DNA from: Piezodorus guildinii | Lineage: Eukaryota; Arthropoda; Insecta; Hemiptera; Pentatomidae | DNA: 64,000 nucleotides | Assembly (NCBI GenBank): GCA_023052935.1 | Contig: CM041292.1 | Location: 39,625,639-39,689,638, forward strand | Direction of reading: 5' to 3' | Shown: positions 34,562-46,685 of the stretch, in pieces | Numbering within the stretch: the stretch's first letter is position 1 | Layout of the letters: every line of letters starts with the position of its first letter | The notes under the pieces: model-generated | Told to the model about the DNA's origin: nothing | Database searches by the model: none | The model's input: only the letters and a program-made list of their open reading frames with translations | Position numbers and translations under genes: made by a program

Positions 34562-35245
34562 TATTGGGTTGTCCGGAAAATAATGCGGGCTTTAGAGTTC
34601 TCTTTAAAATATCCCTCTTTATAGCATACTATTTACGTTTACTGAGATATTCTTTTGTATGGACGTCAACACTTACTAATCCTCTCTAGAACGATAATGT
34701 TTGTTTACCTCTGTAGAGTTTCGCTGCAAATGAATAATTCAAACTTTACGAAGATGTCAACGCGTGACATTCGTATGATTTATTTTACGATCTTAACCTC
34801 GGTCACAACACCATCCAAAAAGCATACAATTTTAATGATGAGTGAAGCAGAATTAGTGAGTGAACTAAAAAAAAAAAATCTACCTGGAAGAGAAAAAAGA
34901 TCGTTTTCTCTTATAATGTCTTATTATAAAGTGGAAGGAATTCCAAGAAAAACTGTTCGAGAAAGCAGGGAAACTGAATGTAAGCAAAACGACGACTTCG
35001 ATGCGATCGGAAAGATGAAGAAACACGAAAGTGGGATACCTCACTCATACGAAAAAATCAGTGTTTTGAAATTTTTGCCAAACCTTTTTACCGAAATAAC
35101 GACGATACATTACTGTCTAAAATTGTTACTTATGATGAAATGTTCATCTACTTAAGAGCAGATGTTCTGAACAGTGGGCTGAACCGGATCCAGACTACCA
35201 GAAACATCAATCAATTCTGGAACTAGTGTAGCATCAATGAGTGCA
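34562..35245 (+). pseudogene. mariner element, decayed (SETMAR/Hsmar1-like subgroup)
   Basis: It starts with a mariner-like terminal repeat 'ttgggttgtccggaaaataatgcgg'. Downstream broken frames read GIPHSYEKISVLKF, then RNNDDTLLSKIVTYDEMFIYL, which corresponds to the region carrying the first catalytic Asp (family form IVTCDEKWILY). The following RIQTTRNIN-like segment also fits. The QDNARPH and third-Asp region is absent and no right terminal repeat was found. The 166-codon open frame at 34655-35155 is only a part of this remnant. Confidence 0.65.
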
Positions 35246-36594
35246 CTGTTCAATAGTGCTTCGAAAACGTCGGAAAGGTAAATTCCAGCCTTGAAACAGG
35301 TCTTTTTCGAAAGAAGGGTGGAAGTGATTTTTTTAATAACGCTTATATATTAATAAAAACAAATTTTATAAAAAATATCCATTTGTTTAAAAGACCTAAA
35401 AAAACATATACAGTGATAAAAACAAATCAATATTCTCTATAACCTTTAAAGAAAACAACATCACTTCTACATAAGTAGAGGACTATTCAACGCATACATT
35501 TTCACCTGTAATCATCAAAGGTTCCGATAACAAGTCAATTGCAGATATTACTCGCAGTTTATACTTTATACAAGCGTGAAAGGAGTTGGGTTCCGCACTG
35601 ATTAAACAACTACAAAAAAAAGCAAACAAAAAAAACAACAGGGTACAGTGAATACTTTACGATAACACTAAACGTTCTGGACCTTGGTTTGAGAATGGGG
35701 AAGCAACACAATATTTTCCAAAGCCCCCAACAAAAATTTTAGTTTGATACACTGCAGCTTCTAAATTCTGCAGAAACAATTTTTTCCGAATCGCATTGTA
35801 GCCAAATTACGAGATAAAAACTGTTTGAGTTTGGATATGAAACAATGCAACATTCGCCCTACTCTAGGGGTCCCTAGCCTAGAGATTATCATTTTATTTA
35901 GACACCCATGTGTCAAAAATAAAAATGATTACTAGACAAAAATTATACTCCTGGAGAAGGGAAGTGTTGTCAACACGTTGGCAGAAATGCATCGATATTA
36001 GTTTAGACAATTATGTTTAAATAAAACAGTTGTAAATCATTCTCACTAAACCAAAACCCTGCTTCATGTTTTGGACAAATCATTATAGTCGTAAATTTAT
36101 CAATATGTGTGAAATTGATACCTAAAACAATGTTGTGTATGTATCTCGCGTAAACGAGATAAGTAATTAAGAAACAGGACTAGTACCAACAAGTCTAACC
36201 AATATCCAACTTAGTCGGTGACACATGCTTAGAGGCATTCAGTAGACGCGAGGCCTTCAATTTCCTTCATTAATATGATAGTCGAACTCCTTTGATTGGT
36301 TAATTCAATAGGTTTTAATGGAAAATCATACTACTAAATACATTGAAGTAAAGACGATAAAACTAAACTAAGATTAGGCTAAATGGCGTTTATTCAAACA
36401 TCCTTTAAATAAATAACGAATATAAAAAAAAATTAAAAACCCTATAAACAAACCATTCATAACACGAGCTCAGTAATAAAAAGGATTAAACACATATTAC
36501 TATTTAATTTATATATCCGTTTTTTAATTTAAGACTTTAATGAACGTAATCAAAAAAATACATGTGATCCAATATATAGTTCAGCAGAAGACTG
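35246..36594. other. AT-rich noncoding interval
   Basis: No gene recognised. Confidence 0.45.
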
Positions 36595-36705
36595 TTTTAT
36601 AATAACAGGTTCCTAACCGATAATTATTTATTCGGTTTGCATCAGCCTGGAAGAAACCAGCAGGTAGAACCATCCTTCCGTAAAGTGTGTACCTAAAAAT
36701 TAAAA
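36595..36705 (+). repeat. possible SINE family A body fragment
   Basis: 'taattatttattcggttt', 'agaaccatcctt.ccgtaaagtgtgtacctaaaaatt' resemble the middle of family A (attatttattctgtta, aaaccatcctggg, aaaagtgggtacctaaaatt). The tRNA-like head is missing. Confidence 0.35.
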
Positions 36706-36959
36706 AAAAAAAACCTCTAGTGAATTAAACCTAAGATAAATGGTCATAGGCGTGTATTTATATTACCATACAGCACTATTTAGCTAATTAAAATTATGAT
36801 TTCATATTTTAAATGTGTAATATTAGTTACAGTTGTCAGTCATGCTTGGCATAACGGCCGCATACTCCACGATTTTCATTAACCTACCATAAAATATTCT
36901 TCCGTCATTCTGTGTACTTTAAGATAAATTAAATTAAAAACCATGACATCAATAATAAG

Positions 36960-37262
36960 GATAATTTTAATAATTTTCATACAGAACCCCAAGGTTCGAT
37001 ACCGACTGCATCAAATGCTGCGTACACAGACTCGTCCAATGATAACCGCTCAAGCCCAAGCCGCCAAGTTCAGACTTAACACAAACTACCATGGACGCTT
37101 CGGCCTACTTCTCGGATCTCTACCAGTTGGTACAGCGCTTATCAACATTTTCATAATTCGTTCATTTAAGTCTCTAAGATGCTATCCACTCAATAATATT
37201 GAGTTCCGCAATTCCACGTTGTTCAACCTTCTGAATTCCTCAATGAGCACATCCCTCTGAGG
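36960..37262. other. GC-richer island, possible exon or element fragment
   Basis: 'ttttcatacag' precedes a block with balanced composition (aaccccaaggttcgataccgactgcatc). Two + frames are open for 30 and about 100 codons. The longer, ending TGA near 37260, reads KFRLNTNYHGRFGLLLGS, which I do not recognise. There is no confirmed donor site. Confidence 0.3.
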
Positions 37263-39095
37263 ACCAATATTTTAAGGTGCTGTTTATTTTTCAATGTAGG
37301 TGACCATAAATTCTATCATGTAAGTTGGTTGATAGAAAACGAGAGCTGAGCAATTTCGCAACTGAATAATGACACGCATTTCTCACCTTTAGTCGCGATT
37401 TTATTTTCTCTTGGTTTTCGTCTAAAACATCAATAAAGATAAAAAATACGCTGCATATTAATACACAATGATTTATTATTTCCAAATAACAATATTAGGG
37501 CGTAAATGTTTCTAAAGCTGTAGATAGGGTACTAACTAATATGAAAAACAATAAATAATTCAAAGGAAAATAGCGTATAACCGCTGCTAATCTCAAAACT
37601 CTATATTTTTGCTAGTTCTTAAACAATTTCAATGATTCTTTTTCATTTTGTAGAACATTTAATTCTGACTTTTGGTATTTATTTAGTTAATTGTAAGGAG
37701 AAGAAGATTTCTCTTTATTCGTTATTCGGGTTTTACCGATCTTGAAACTTAAGCTCTAAAAGTTTAAGGGGGAAGGGGTACGTTTTTTTTGGTCGATTAC
37801 AAATGTTCATTATTCAAAATAATAAACCAAAACAACACATATAAGTAATATATTACATGTAGTATCTAATATCGAGAAAATTTAATTTTCCTCTCTTCTT
37901 GTTCCTTATGTGCCTCTCAGCAAGGAGGACATTCTAGCCATTTAGGCTACGCATATTGGCCTCTAGCTAATTCCTTTAACTGGACCATGGTTTTTTTTCT
38001 TTTTCCTAGACAAGTCTCTGGATATGCTACAGGTATATTGATTTCCAGGTCTATCTTTGGTCTTCTACGTCTCGGCCTAGCCTTAAATAAACTTTCTTGA
38101 TACTCTGTCTTCCATGACATCAAGATAATTTTCCCCATTAAACAATTACACAAAACGATAAAAGCCACATGATTACTGTGTATATATATTATTTCAAGAG
38201 TTAATCTTTAAGTAATATGCATTAAGACCAAATTTACATGGTCTAAAGAAAAAAATAAAGCTAACTTAATAAACATTAAGTAAAACACGTTTATTTTTAG
38301 TAAAGAGAAGGTAAAAGGTAGGGTTAAGTGGTTTCTGATTATCTGGAAACGGAGAGAGTGCAGCTGATCTATCTATCAAGAAGGTCAGGGTTGAAAATTG
38401 CAATAACATTGCCCGCCCTTTAAGTTAATGCAAACGACACAATAAATTGTGGAAGGAGCTGCGATAAAAGGAACTAAAAATCTGAAAGAATCATCAGTTC
38501 CTTGCCCTTTGGGCATTATTCGCGAAACCTGTTTCTAAACATGCGTGCCGTCGGAATTTTCGTAATTGTATTAAGGCTAGGAAGCTTAGAGCATTTTAAA
38601 AAATAAATGAAATGTTTACTTAATTAAATTATTCATATATGATGGAAACTTTCATCGCTATAATTGATAGCAAATCCTAGCAATGCGTGAGAGTTATCAG
38701 ATGGTTATGCAATAAGCGAATGTTCAGACAGCATTTCTGTTTACTAAGTTGTTGGATTACTACACCTAACGATGAGTAGATATGAATTTTTTTTTTTTTT
38801 TTTGTATACTTTCGTTTGACAAACATTGAACATTGAACAAAAAATTTTATAAAGTTAACTATTATTAAAGATAATTTATTTATATTGAAAACATCGATTT
38901 TTGTTGACCAATATGCGCTCAATGCTAGCAGAACCACCTCACTCTTCATCGTATAAATACACTCAATTATTCAGTATTGAATTATTTTTACTTTTATTTA
39001 CCTTTTGTATTGGGTTATTTATTTTCTCCTTTATCTCTCTGACGTCGTTATGCTACCAACATTTATCAGCCAGAATCCAAGATTTCATGTTGATT
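37263..39095. other. noncoding interval
   Basis: No gene recognised. 38330-38560 is slightly GC-richer with no sustained frame. Confidence 0.4.
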
Positions 39096-40396
39096 AATTG
39101 AGACATTGATTTCCAAAAGGTACTATATCCACTTTAGAAAATTTTACAGGAAACGCAAAAATTTGGCATTTATTTATTATTGGACCAATTTACGTGATTA
39201 TTTTTTTATTACAATCTAAAGTTGATTTTTAAGTGTGTTGCCAACTCATTTTTCCAAATTATTGCACTTTTCTGATGATTTTAAAGAGTATAATATGGAT
39301 ACAGTACTTTTTGGAACGAAACATGGATATAGTACTTTTTGGAAAGAATTAAAAGAGGATATAGTACTTTTTGGAAGAATATAACGCGAGATAAGTTGGT
39401 AACAGTCACTATAACCTTCCTGATACATTACCAAAACTAACGTCTTTATATCGTTAATTACTAAGTTATGCATATTTCTTTTCTTCTCCCTCTGAGAAAT
39501 ATCTTTCTTTGTTAGTTAATTACATTGATTATCTATTTTTCATAAAGAAAGTGAATATTCAAAGGACAATTTATCTATTTATGGCACTATAATAAGAAAG
39601 TATGTAATTATGAAGTAAGTTTTGAACATGTATTTACTATTTGTGTGAACTTAGCAAATTTAACTGTATTATTAACTACGTGTAAACAATATTTAACCAT
39701 AGATACTGATAAATAATAACTTTTGAGCTTTTATTTTACATAAAAAAACGACTACTAAGTTAGATCAGGCACGGATTTTCTTCACATATTTAGCAAGTTC
39801 GTGGAATGCTAATTCCAACTATTTGCTGCATCAAATACCATTATTCTATTAAAATGTGAGTTTCTGAAAAATTTTAAACCAAATTTATATTGCTGCAAGA
39901 AGAAATACTATTAAAAAAACTAAATTTAAATGACAACCTACGAGAACCAAAGCGACGCAATTAAGTTGTTTAAAACGGCCTAAAAACTGATTATTAGGTT
40001 AAAACCAGTGATCAAAATAATAGCGGTGATTCAAGACGTGCTAAATGAACCAATAAAAGTGAATAAAATGATGAAAACAATAAATTAATGGTGATATATA
40101 CGGGATTAGGTGCTTCTGCCGTATAGTAGGAAATATAGTACCTTTTGTAAGGAAATGAAAGGAAAGGTTATATCTGTTCACATTGGATATAGTACCTTTT
40201 GGAACGAAACATGGATATAGTACCTTTTGGAATGAAATTGCAATTTTAAAATACTTTTATAAAGGATTTGAATGTATTTTAGATAAAATTTGATGATGGA
40301 TTTAGATAAAACTAAACCATTAGAATACATATATGTGAAAATATCAAATTTGAAAAAAATGTCCTTTAGTACCTTTTGGAAATCAACGTCTCAATT
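39096..40396. mobile_element. 1.3 kb element with terminal inverted repeats and iterated 20-mers
   Basis: The left end 39096-39130 (aattgagacattgatttcc, then aaaaggtactatatcc) is the reverse complement of the right end 40363-40396 with only a few mismatches. Internally the 20-mer 'ggatatagtacyttttggaa' occurs in direct orientation at 39297, 39325, 39357, 40129 (variant), 40185 and 40213; the two terminal repeats themselves contain it. No transposase frame is present, so it looks like a non-autonomous DNA transposon with subterminal repeats. The end sequence AATT, or TA just outside, is present on both sides and may be the target site. Confidence 0.75.
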
Positions 40397-41129
40397 ACAG
40401 AAAAATGTTTGTTCGTAATTTTAAAGCCTTATATTTCATATTAGTATATGCAGTAGATGTTACAGCAAGTTTACAACCAAATCGGCTCCCTTCAAAGTTC
40501 GAATTTTCACAATGCACTTTAGTTATTTTAACTATTTTCTCTAAAAAGGCTGAGATGAACTTTATTCGACTCTTACATCAGTGTATATTTTAATCCTCTT
40601 TCATAACAGATAGGTCTTATTCTCATTTAAGTTTTCTATCACAGATTAGATTTCGATTTTTCAAATATTCTTACCATAAAACAGCTTTAATTTAGTTAAT
40701 TTTAACGACTTGACAATTTGCACTATCCGTATTACTACAAAGTGTAATTATAACTTTTTTATTTAATTAAAAAAAATATCATTTAATGAAATTTGTGAAT
40801 TATGTGTAAATATAAGGTTGGTACCAGATTGTTATATTCATGAAATTAATCGAACATACTATTGCTCTTAAGAAATTTACCTACTACGTTACACTATCAT
40901 ACTTCAAAGTTCCTCTAAGAAAATTTCTCTCAAAACCTGCACATACTACCCCTATTTCGGAAAAAAAAAAAAAAAAGTAGAAACGACGGATATAAAGTTG
41001 TAACCATAATGAATGTGATTTCTCGGTTAATAACCCACTCCCCATGATTTTCATTGATATAACCAAATCAACTTACAATGATAAAATTTTCAAAATTCTA
41101 TCTGTATTTTATTAAAAAAAAAAAGTAGG
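40397..41129. other. AT-rich noncoding interval
   Basis: Nothing recognised. Confidence 0.4.
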
Positions 41130-41345
41130 GGAACCCAGCAAAAAAATCCAGCCAACTATCGTGGTGCCCAAGTACTAAAGGAATTTAGGATTCAAAGAAC
41201 TTCACGAACAAACCACTCTGAACAACCTCATCCTCCACCACTAAATTTTGAGATACTTCCAGAGCTTCGTCAGAAAACATCAATGCAGCCACCAGCTCAA
41301 ATAATGCTACACAGATAGAGTTGCACGTTCAGCAGCTGAGCGCTC
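41130..41345 (+). pseudogene. Jockey-type ORF1 (gag) C-terminal fragment
   Basis: The + strand reads NPANYRGAQVLKEFRIQR and then a Pro/Gln-rich stretch (SEQPHPPPLNFEILPELRQK). ANYRG followed by a basic segment is the conserved block just after the zinc knuckles in Jockey-clade gag proteins, where the usual form is ANYRGC. The Cys is replaced by Ala and stops follow, so this is a dead fragment. Confidence 0.55.
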
Positions 41346-42173
41346 CGAACCGACAAAAGGAACCAATACTCCAGCCTTCGAGACCTCTATTCCAGTCTTT
41401 GTACCACCAATCTAACCACGGGAATCATCAGCCTTCCAGGTAGGACTAAATGACGCTTTTTGTTACACCACAACGATCCAATAGGCTCGAGTATGATGGT
41501 GAATTTCCTCAGAAGCCCGTCTTCAGGTGAAAATTCATAGCAAATTTCACAAAGAATAATCTTATCCAGCCCCTTTTGAGTCTTTTCCAAGACCTCGCGC
41601 AGTTAACTTAAACTATGTACACTCCAAATGCCCCTAATCAAATAAAAATGGGCTCATTAACAGTCTGAAACAACACAAAATACTTAAATATTTAAAAAAT
41701 GCTGGACAAACTTACATAAAAAACCTGAAGAGAAGACACTGCTGGGTACTATCCTACCTCCTAATTATTTTGTTTATTATTTTATACTATTTGTTGGTTG
41801 TCACAATACTGCCGACAGATGCCAATCAATATATACTAAAAAACTACCTGCCATAACAAATGAAATTTTTAATATTAAAAAAATTTAATATTTAAAATAT
41901 TTCTAAATCCTGTAGCTTAGATCAGTAGCTAAGACGGGAGATAATTTATATTATTGCCCATAAAGTTCTTTTTCAACCAATACTCCTTATTTAATTTCCT
42001 CTGATAGATACCATTTTTCTGTTTTTTCACTTTTGTCAAACATTTTAGAATAAAACAAAAAAAAATTAATAATTAACAAAATAAAATTAGTTTTTTTGTA
42101 TCTTATACTTTTCTTAGTGGTATTTTGGTTTATATATCCTATGTAAGTATGGGGAGTCCATAATTTGTCAATG
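41346..42173. other. noncoding interval
   Basis: 41346-41600 may continue the Jockey remnant but no motif is readable. 41690-41780 contains 'cctgaagagaagacactgctgggtac', which recalls the Jockey C-terminal region but is not convincing. Confidence 0.3.
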
Positions 42174-42449
42174 TCAGATCTCACATGATTCTTTCAGGTG
42201 ACGCATTCCGGTGAGTGATAATACTAGACTTGAAATGTCGATAGGGAATTCCAAATTCCTTTTAAGGAAGGAAATGCAAAAGGTCGCCGGTGCCTTTGAC
42301 CCTTGAATTATGGCTGGAGCAAGAGACACTTTGGAGGAAAGAGTGCAATACGTGAGTAGTGTCCATAATACCCGGGCTTTTGTTGTTTCTATCCAGTGAA
42401 TCACTGAATTTCCGCTCGTTCCTGGAATGTCTTTCCTTACAGGTTTCAT
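42174..42449 (-). other. 91-codon open frame, unknown
   Basis: A - strand frame with more balanced composition than its surroundings (TSGNSVIHWIETTKARVLW near the start). No domain, signal peptide or splice context is recognised. It could be a retroelement remnant; keep only as a weak candidate. Confidence 0.2.
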
Positions 42450-43239
42450 TGCGACGAACTTGTTATATAAAACACCTTAACTCGATACTTGAGAAAATTT
42501 ATAATAAAAGTTGTTTTTTTTTATATAATTTAAAATTACTTCTTCGTCACAGAAAAAAAAAATCCGATATGAGGTATGGATATTATTCCTTGAAGTCTTC
42601 TTACACTTGGCCGGATGAACCAAGATTAATGATTATAATGATACTTGCATGAATGACTATCATTAAGAGCCGAAGAAAAAGTCTAAAAGAGCAACAGAAA
42701 AAAGGAATGAAAGAGGAGGGAGCATGTGAGGGTAAGCAAACATTATAGCTTAATTTATTTTAAATTACTTAACATTTAATTTTCTTTAATAACCTTAAGT
42801 TTGTTGACCTGATATATAGGAGTATAATTAATTTTATTATCCTTCATTTTCATAACAATTATCGTAATACCTTAAATGAAAACTGCAAAAATAAATGTAT
42901 TGAATTAATATAATGAAAATTAAAAATGTAATATTTGCATATGTCGTAACAAAAAAAATGTTTTATTTGATCTCTCATCAAAATCCAAGTATACTGTTAC
43001 ATGGTTGATTGGTTTTAGTCCAGAGGTCCTTTAATGGTTTAAAAAAAAATACGTGGGTTTACAAAGGTTGAATTAATTTATTTTTTCAAATGAATGACAT
43101 TTTTAATTTAACGGTCATAGCCAACTAATTAATAAAATAATTAAACTTTAAAACAAAAAAAATCGCATAATAATGAGTAATACAGCTTAGGATTATTTTT
43201 TTATAGTTATTCGCCATTTTCTGTTAAAAACCTAATATT

Positions 43240-43580
43240 TTTTCTCTATCTTCGAAAATAATCTAGTTACAAGCGTATTTCATTATTATAATAGGCGAGA
43301 TTTCAATTTTTTTCCATTTTTTCCTATTTTTAACATATTTTATTGATTTCTAAATCTTTCTTTATACATAATTTTCTCAATTGTCAAAAATAAATGAGTT
43401 ATGAAACGTATTTATGTGTAAATTATCATGTTTTCATTTCTTTTTTTCTTCTTTATATAACTATCCGCGTTTTATTTTGATCAGAAAACACAAATAACTT
43501 TTTTTTATCTTCAAAAACAACTGAGTTATAATATTAAATCACTTTTAATCTGCCGTATTTAAAAAATAACTAGGTTATAT
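43240..43580. repeat. degenerate tandem motif
   Basis: 'atcttcgaaaataatctagttac', 'ttgtcaaaaataaatgagttat', 'atcttcaaaaacaactgagttat' and 'taaaaaataactaggttat' occur at irregular intervals of 60-130 bases. The first unit and its flank resemble 23290-23400. Confidence 0.4.
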
Positions 43581-44973
43581 CAATGTCTAGGTCTTGGGAT
43601 CATCGTTGCATGGACTTGTATTTTCGCAGCGAATTTAAAAAAAAAAAAATGGTTCAGTATTTCGGGGAAATTCCTGACTAAATATTTTCTTAATTACTTT
43701 CAAATAAATTTATTGTTTTGTATATATCGTGTGATTGTAGTATGAATGTTATACTTTATCACTATTAAAATGTCCTAAATTGGACAGATTGTAATTACTC
43801 AATAAAGAATTGTTTCTAGACTTTAAATAAATTCAGTAATTTATAAACAGCTACGATGAACTCAAGGTACCATCTTCAAACTAAAATAGCATCAATATCA
43901 TTATAAAATATTAGGTAGGAGATTACAGAAAAAAAAAAAAAAGTTTTGGAAGGCTATAATAAAAAGATTTCATTATTATAGGCCTATAGGGGTGCATTTA
44001 CATTTAAACACTATGATTTCATCGTAGCTTCAATATGAATACTGTGTTCGATTGGTCATGCCTTGTGCGCAACAAGATATAATAGAGTTGATATGCATCA
44101 ATAATTTTATGTTTGAAGTCATACGTTATTTAAAAAAATAAATATCTACTAACTATTTGTTTTATTAGTAAATTTTTGATCATATTAAGATGCCGAATCC
44201 AGATTTTATTAGGTTAAAATTTTATTTTTGTGATTGAGAAAGTATTTCGGATATCAGTTAAGGTTTTGTCCAAAAAAATATGATTAAAAAAATAAAAACA
44301 TTTATTTAGTACGTTTCAAGTCCATAATTAATTAAAAAACATTTTTCGTTAGCACTTTATATAGAGGTTAAAAAAAATTGTATTTTAAGTAATTTTTATT
44401 GTATATTTGATGTAAGCAATAATAAAAAAATAAAATAAGTAAATATTTTTCACGTCTTATCAAAAACAGTTTACACAAATCAAAGAAAACTTTATTAAAA
44501 TAAAATAATAGCTAACTTTGAATTTAATGATTTTGAATGAGTGATTGGTTAATGAAATGATTGCTATGTTGGATTATCAATACCTTCATTGAAGAATCTG
44601 TCGTGACCGACCGTTGAAAGTCACCAAGGCTCATAGTTCCTCTAACCCGCCATACATCAAAGGGTATTTTGTAGCCTAATGCTTATCAAAATATATATAC
44701 CAAGTTCAATTATTTTCATTAAATTATTATTGACAGGTTAAGGAGGAGAGTGAGTCATAGCTTAAGAATAATAAAATAACTCATTTTTATTTATCTGGTT
44801 CTTTCTGTTATTTTTGGAAATGTGATATATTTGATTAGTTTGAAATAGATTTGGTCCAAGCTAGAATAAATGTTCTACTTTATTTTTAATGTCATCACTA
44901 CTTATGCATTTCAGAATAGCTGTTATCATGTCTATAGTTTTTATTAAGGGGTTTATATTATGGCTTCCCCACA

Positions 44974-44974
<1 letters not shown>
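43581..44974. other. AT-rich noncoding interval
   Basis: Nothing recognised. Confidence 0.4.

Positions 44975-45050
<76 letters not shown>
44975..45050. repeat. (TA)n microsatellite
   Basis: TA tracts broken by two 'atta' interruptions, followed by a T run. Confidence 0.95.
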
Positions 45051-45059
<9 letters not shown>

Positions 45060-46560
45060 TTTTCTTTAATTTGAAAATTTATCTGACACAGTTGTATATT
45101 ATATAAAATAAGTTTTACTTAATCAAAAAATAGTTGCAACTTTAAGCAATTTTCTCAGAGATATTTAACGGTGGTTGATCAAAAATGCTTCGATTTTATT
45201 TTCATGAAAAAATAATCAATAAAATAACTATTTTTTACACATCATTTTGAATATTTTAAACTATTTCGTAAAATTATCATTTTTCCTCACTATAATGTAT
45301 GAATACTTTATATTATATGAATAGAATTGATTAAATAATATTTATAAATCTGTAAAATCAAGAAATAAAATATTTTTTAATACACCATGAGAAGAAATCG
45401 ATGACATACACTGTCAAAAATAATATAAAAACCTATTATAGACAAAAATCCACCACTATAGCGTTCAAAAGAAACGTTGATCTACAGGATAAAAAAATGT
45501 GGTATCCTTGGTTTTCATAATATAGAAAATAAATGCATAAAACATAAAATTAAAACTAATCTATAAACATACAATGCTTGTGAGGTACTGGGAAAGAGTC
45601 AATGGTGTTTCCTTGACTATTATCTTGGCCATATGAGGATGATAGGGCTGGCTGGTTGTTAGCAAGAACACAATGTATACAAGTTTGAATGTGCTCAAGT
45701 GTATTCTAAATATATTTTCTTAATTGTATTAAATTATTTTGTATATTTGGAGTGAAGAGACCTGCAAGGCAAGACTTTTATTAGGTGTATTAGATTGTTT
45801 TGTCATTTGATATTTTTCAATACAAAAAATTAAGAAACCTTTAAAAGATATACCAGCTAAATTTTTCAATCAAATTTCAACAAGATAATATTATTTATAA
45901 GATTGAAAATAAGACTATCCATTTAAGACTAGGCATTATATGCATTTTTTTAAATTACAAGATACCCAAAACTCTGATCAAATTGTTATTCAAACAATTT
46001 CCTTGATTCTGTTTACTTAAAAGTATATTATTTTGTTTACTATACTAATAATTTTGTAAGCATAATATAAATGTTTTAATATCCCTTGATAAATAATTAA
46101 CATATAAAAATTGAAATTTCAAATTGCACTTGTAAAGAACTTGTGTGCTTTTTAAAAATAATCAGATAAAACGTAATTATTTAAAAAAAATCGATTATGT
46201 AAAAAAAAAAAAAAAAAAAAAAAACGGAAAACTTTAAATTTTTTTTTTGGATATCGGAGTCTTAATAAATATTTGAACTAATCTTTAAGTCATATTCATA
46301 CCTTTGATATCATAAATATGTTCCTTACTACAGTATTTTTTTTCCAGAAATAAAGGCTCCTTCCAGAACTTAAGGCTGAAGATATCAGAAGTGCCGTACT
46401 TTAGATCTACCTTATGGTTCATTGCACCCTGGAAAAGCAACAAACCATCATTTTTTTCCTTTTTTGATCAGCGGGAATTCAAGACATCATTAATCCCGTT
46501 GTAAATTAACATGTGAACGGCTGATTATAATACCTGACGCGGGAGATGACACCGTGTACT
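45051..46560. other. AT-rich upstream region of the cuticle gene
   Basis: No coding sequence is seen. A poly(A) run lies at 46200-46223. 46490-46620 rises in GC towards the core promoter. Confidence 0.4.
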
Positions 46561-46673
46561 CCTCTTTTTGCTGGTGTCGTCCGGGCGAAATCCCCCACCC
46601 CACCCGCCTCATCCAGAGCCCTATATAACCCAGCGGGCTTAATCTTCCCGGCAAAACACACACCAACCTCAAC
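46561..46673 (+). promoter_or_regulatory. core promoter and 5'UTR of the second RR-1 gene
   Basis: TATATAA at 46622-46628 lies 46 bases before the ATG in a locally GC-rich patch, with 'ggcaaaacacacaccaacctcaac' as the short leader. Transcription is expected to start around 46650-46658. A start with a TATA box and short leader fits cuticle genes. Confidence 0.7.
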
Positions 46674-46685
46674 ATGAAGACTGCT
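46674..46685 (+). CDS. RR-1 gene exon 1 (four codons)
   Basis: ATG AAG ACT GCT followed by the donor gtaagt at 46686. A short first exon interrupting the signal peptide is typical of insect RR-1 genes, and it joins in frame to exon 2. Confidence 0.82.

Noticed and set aside
34655..35155. 166-codon + strand open frame as a host gene
   Set aside because: It contains mariner transposase segments (IVTYDEMFIYL-like region just downstream) and begins with a mariner-like terminal repeat upstream.
39091..40396. CRISPR-like array from the repeated 20-mer
   Set aside because: This is a eukaryotic context, spacing is irregular, the spacers are short or very long, and the repeats are part of a transposon-like structure with inverted ends.
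44889..45074. open frame through the TA microsatellite
   Set aside because: The predicted IYIYIY repeat is only translation of the dinucleotide tract.
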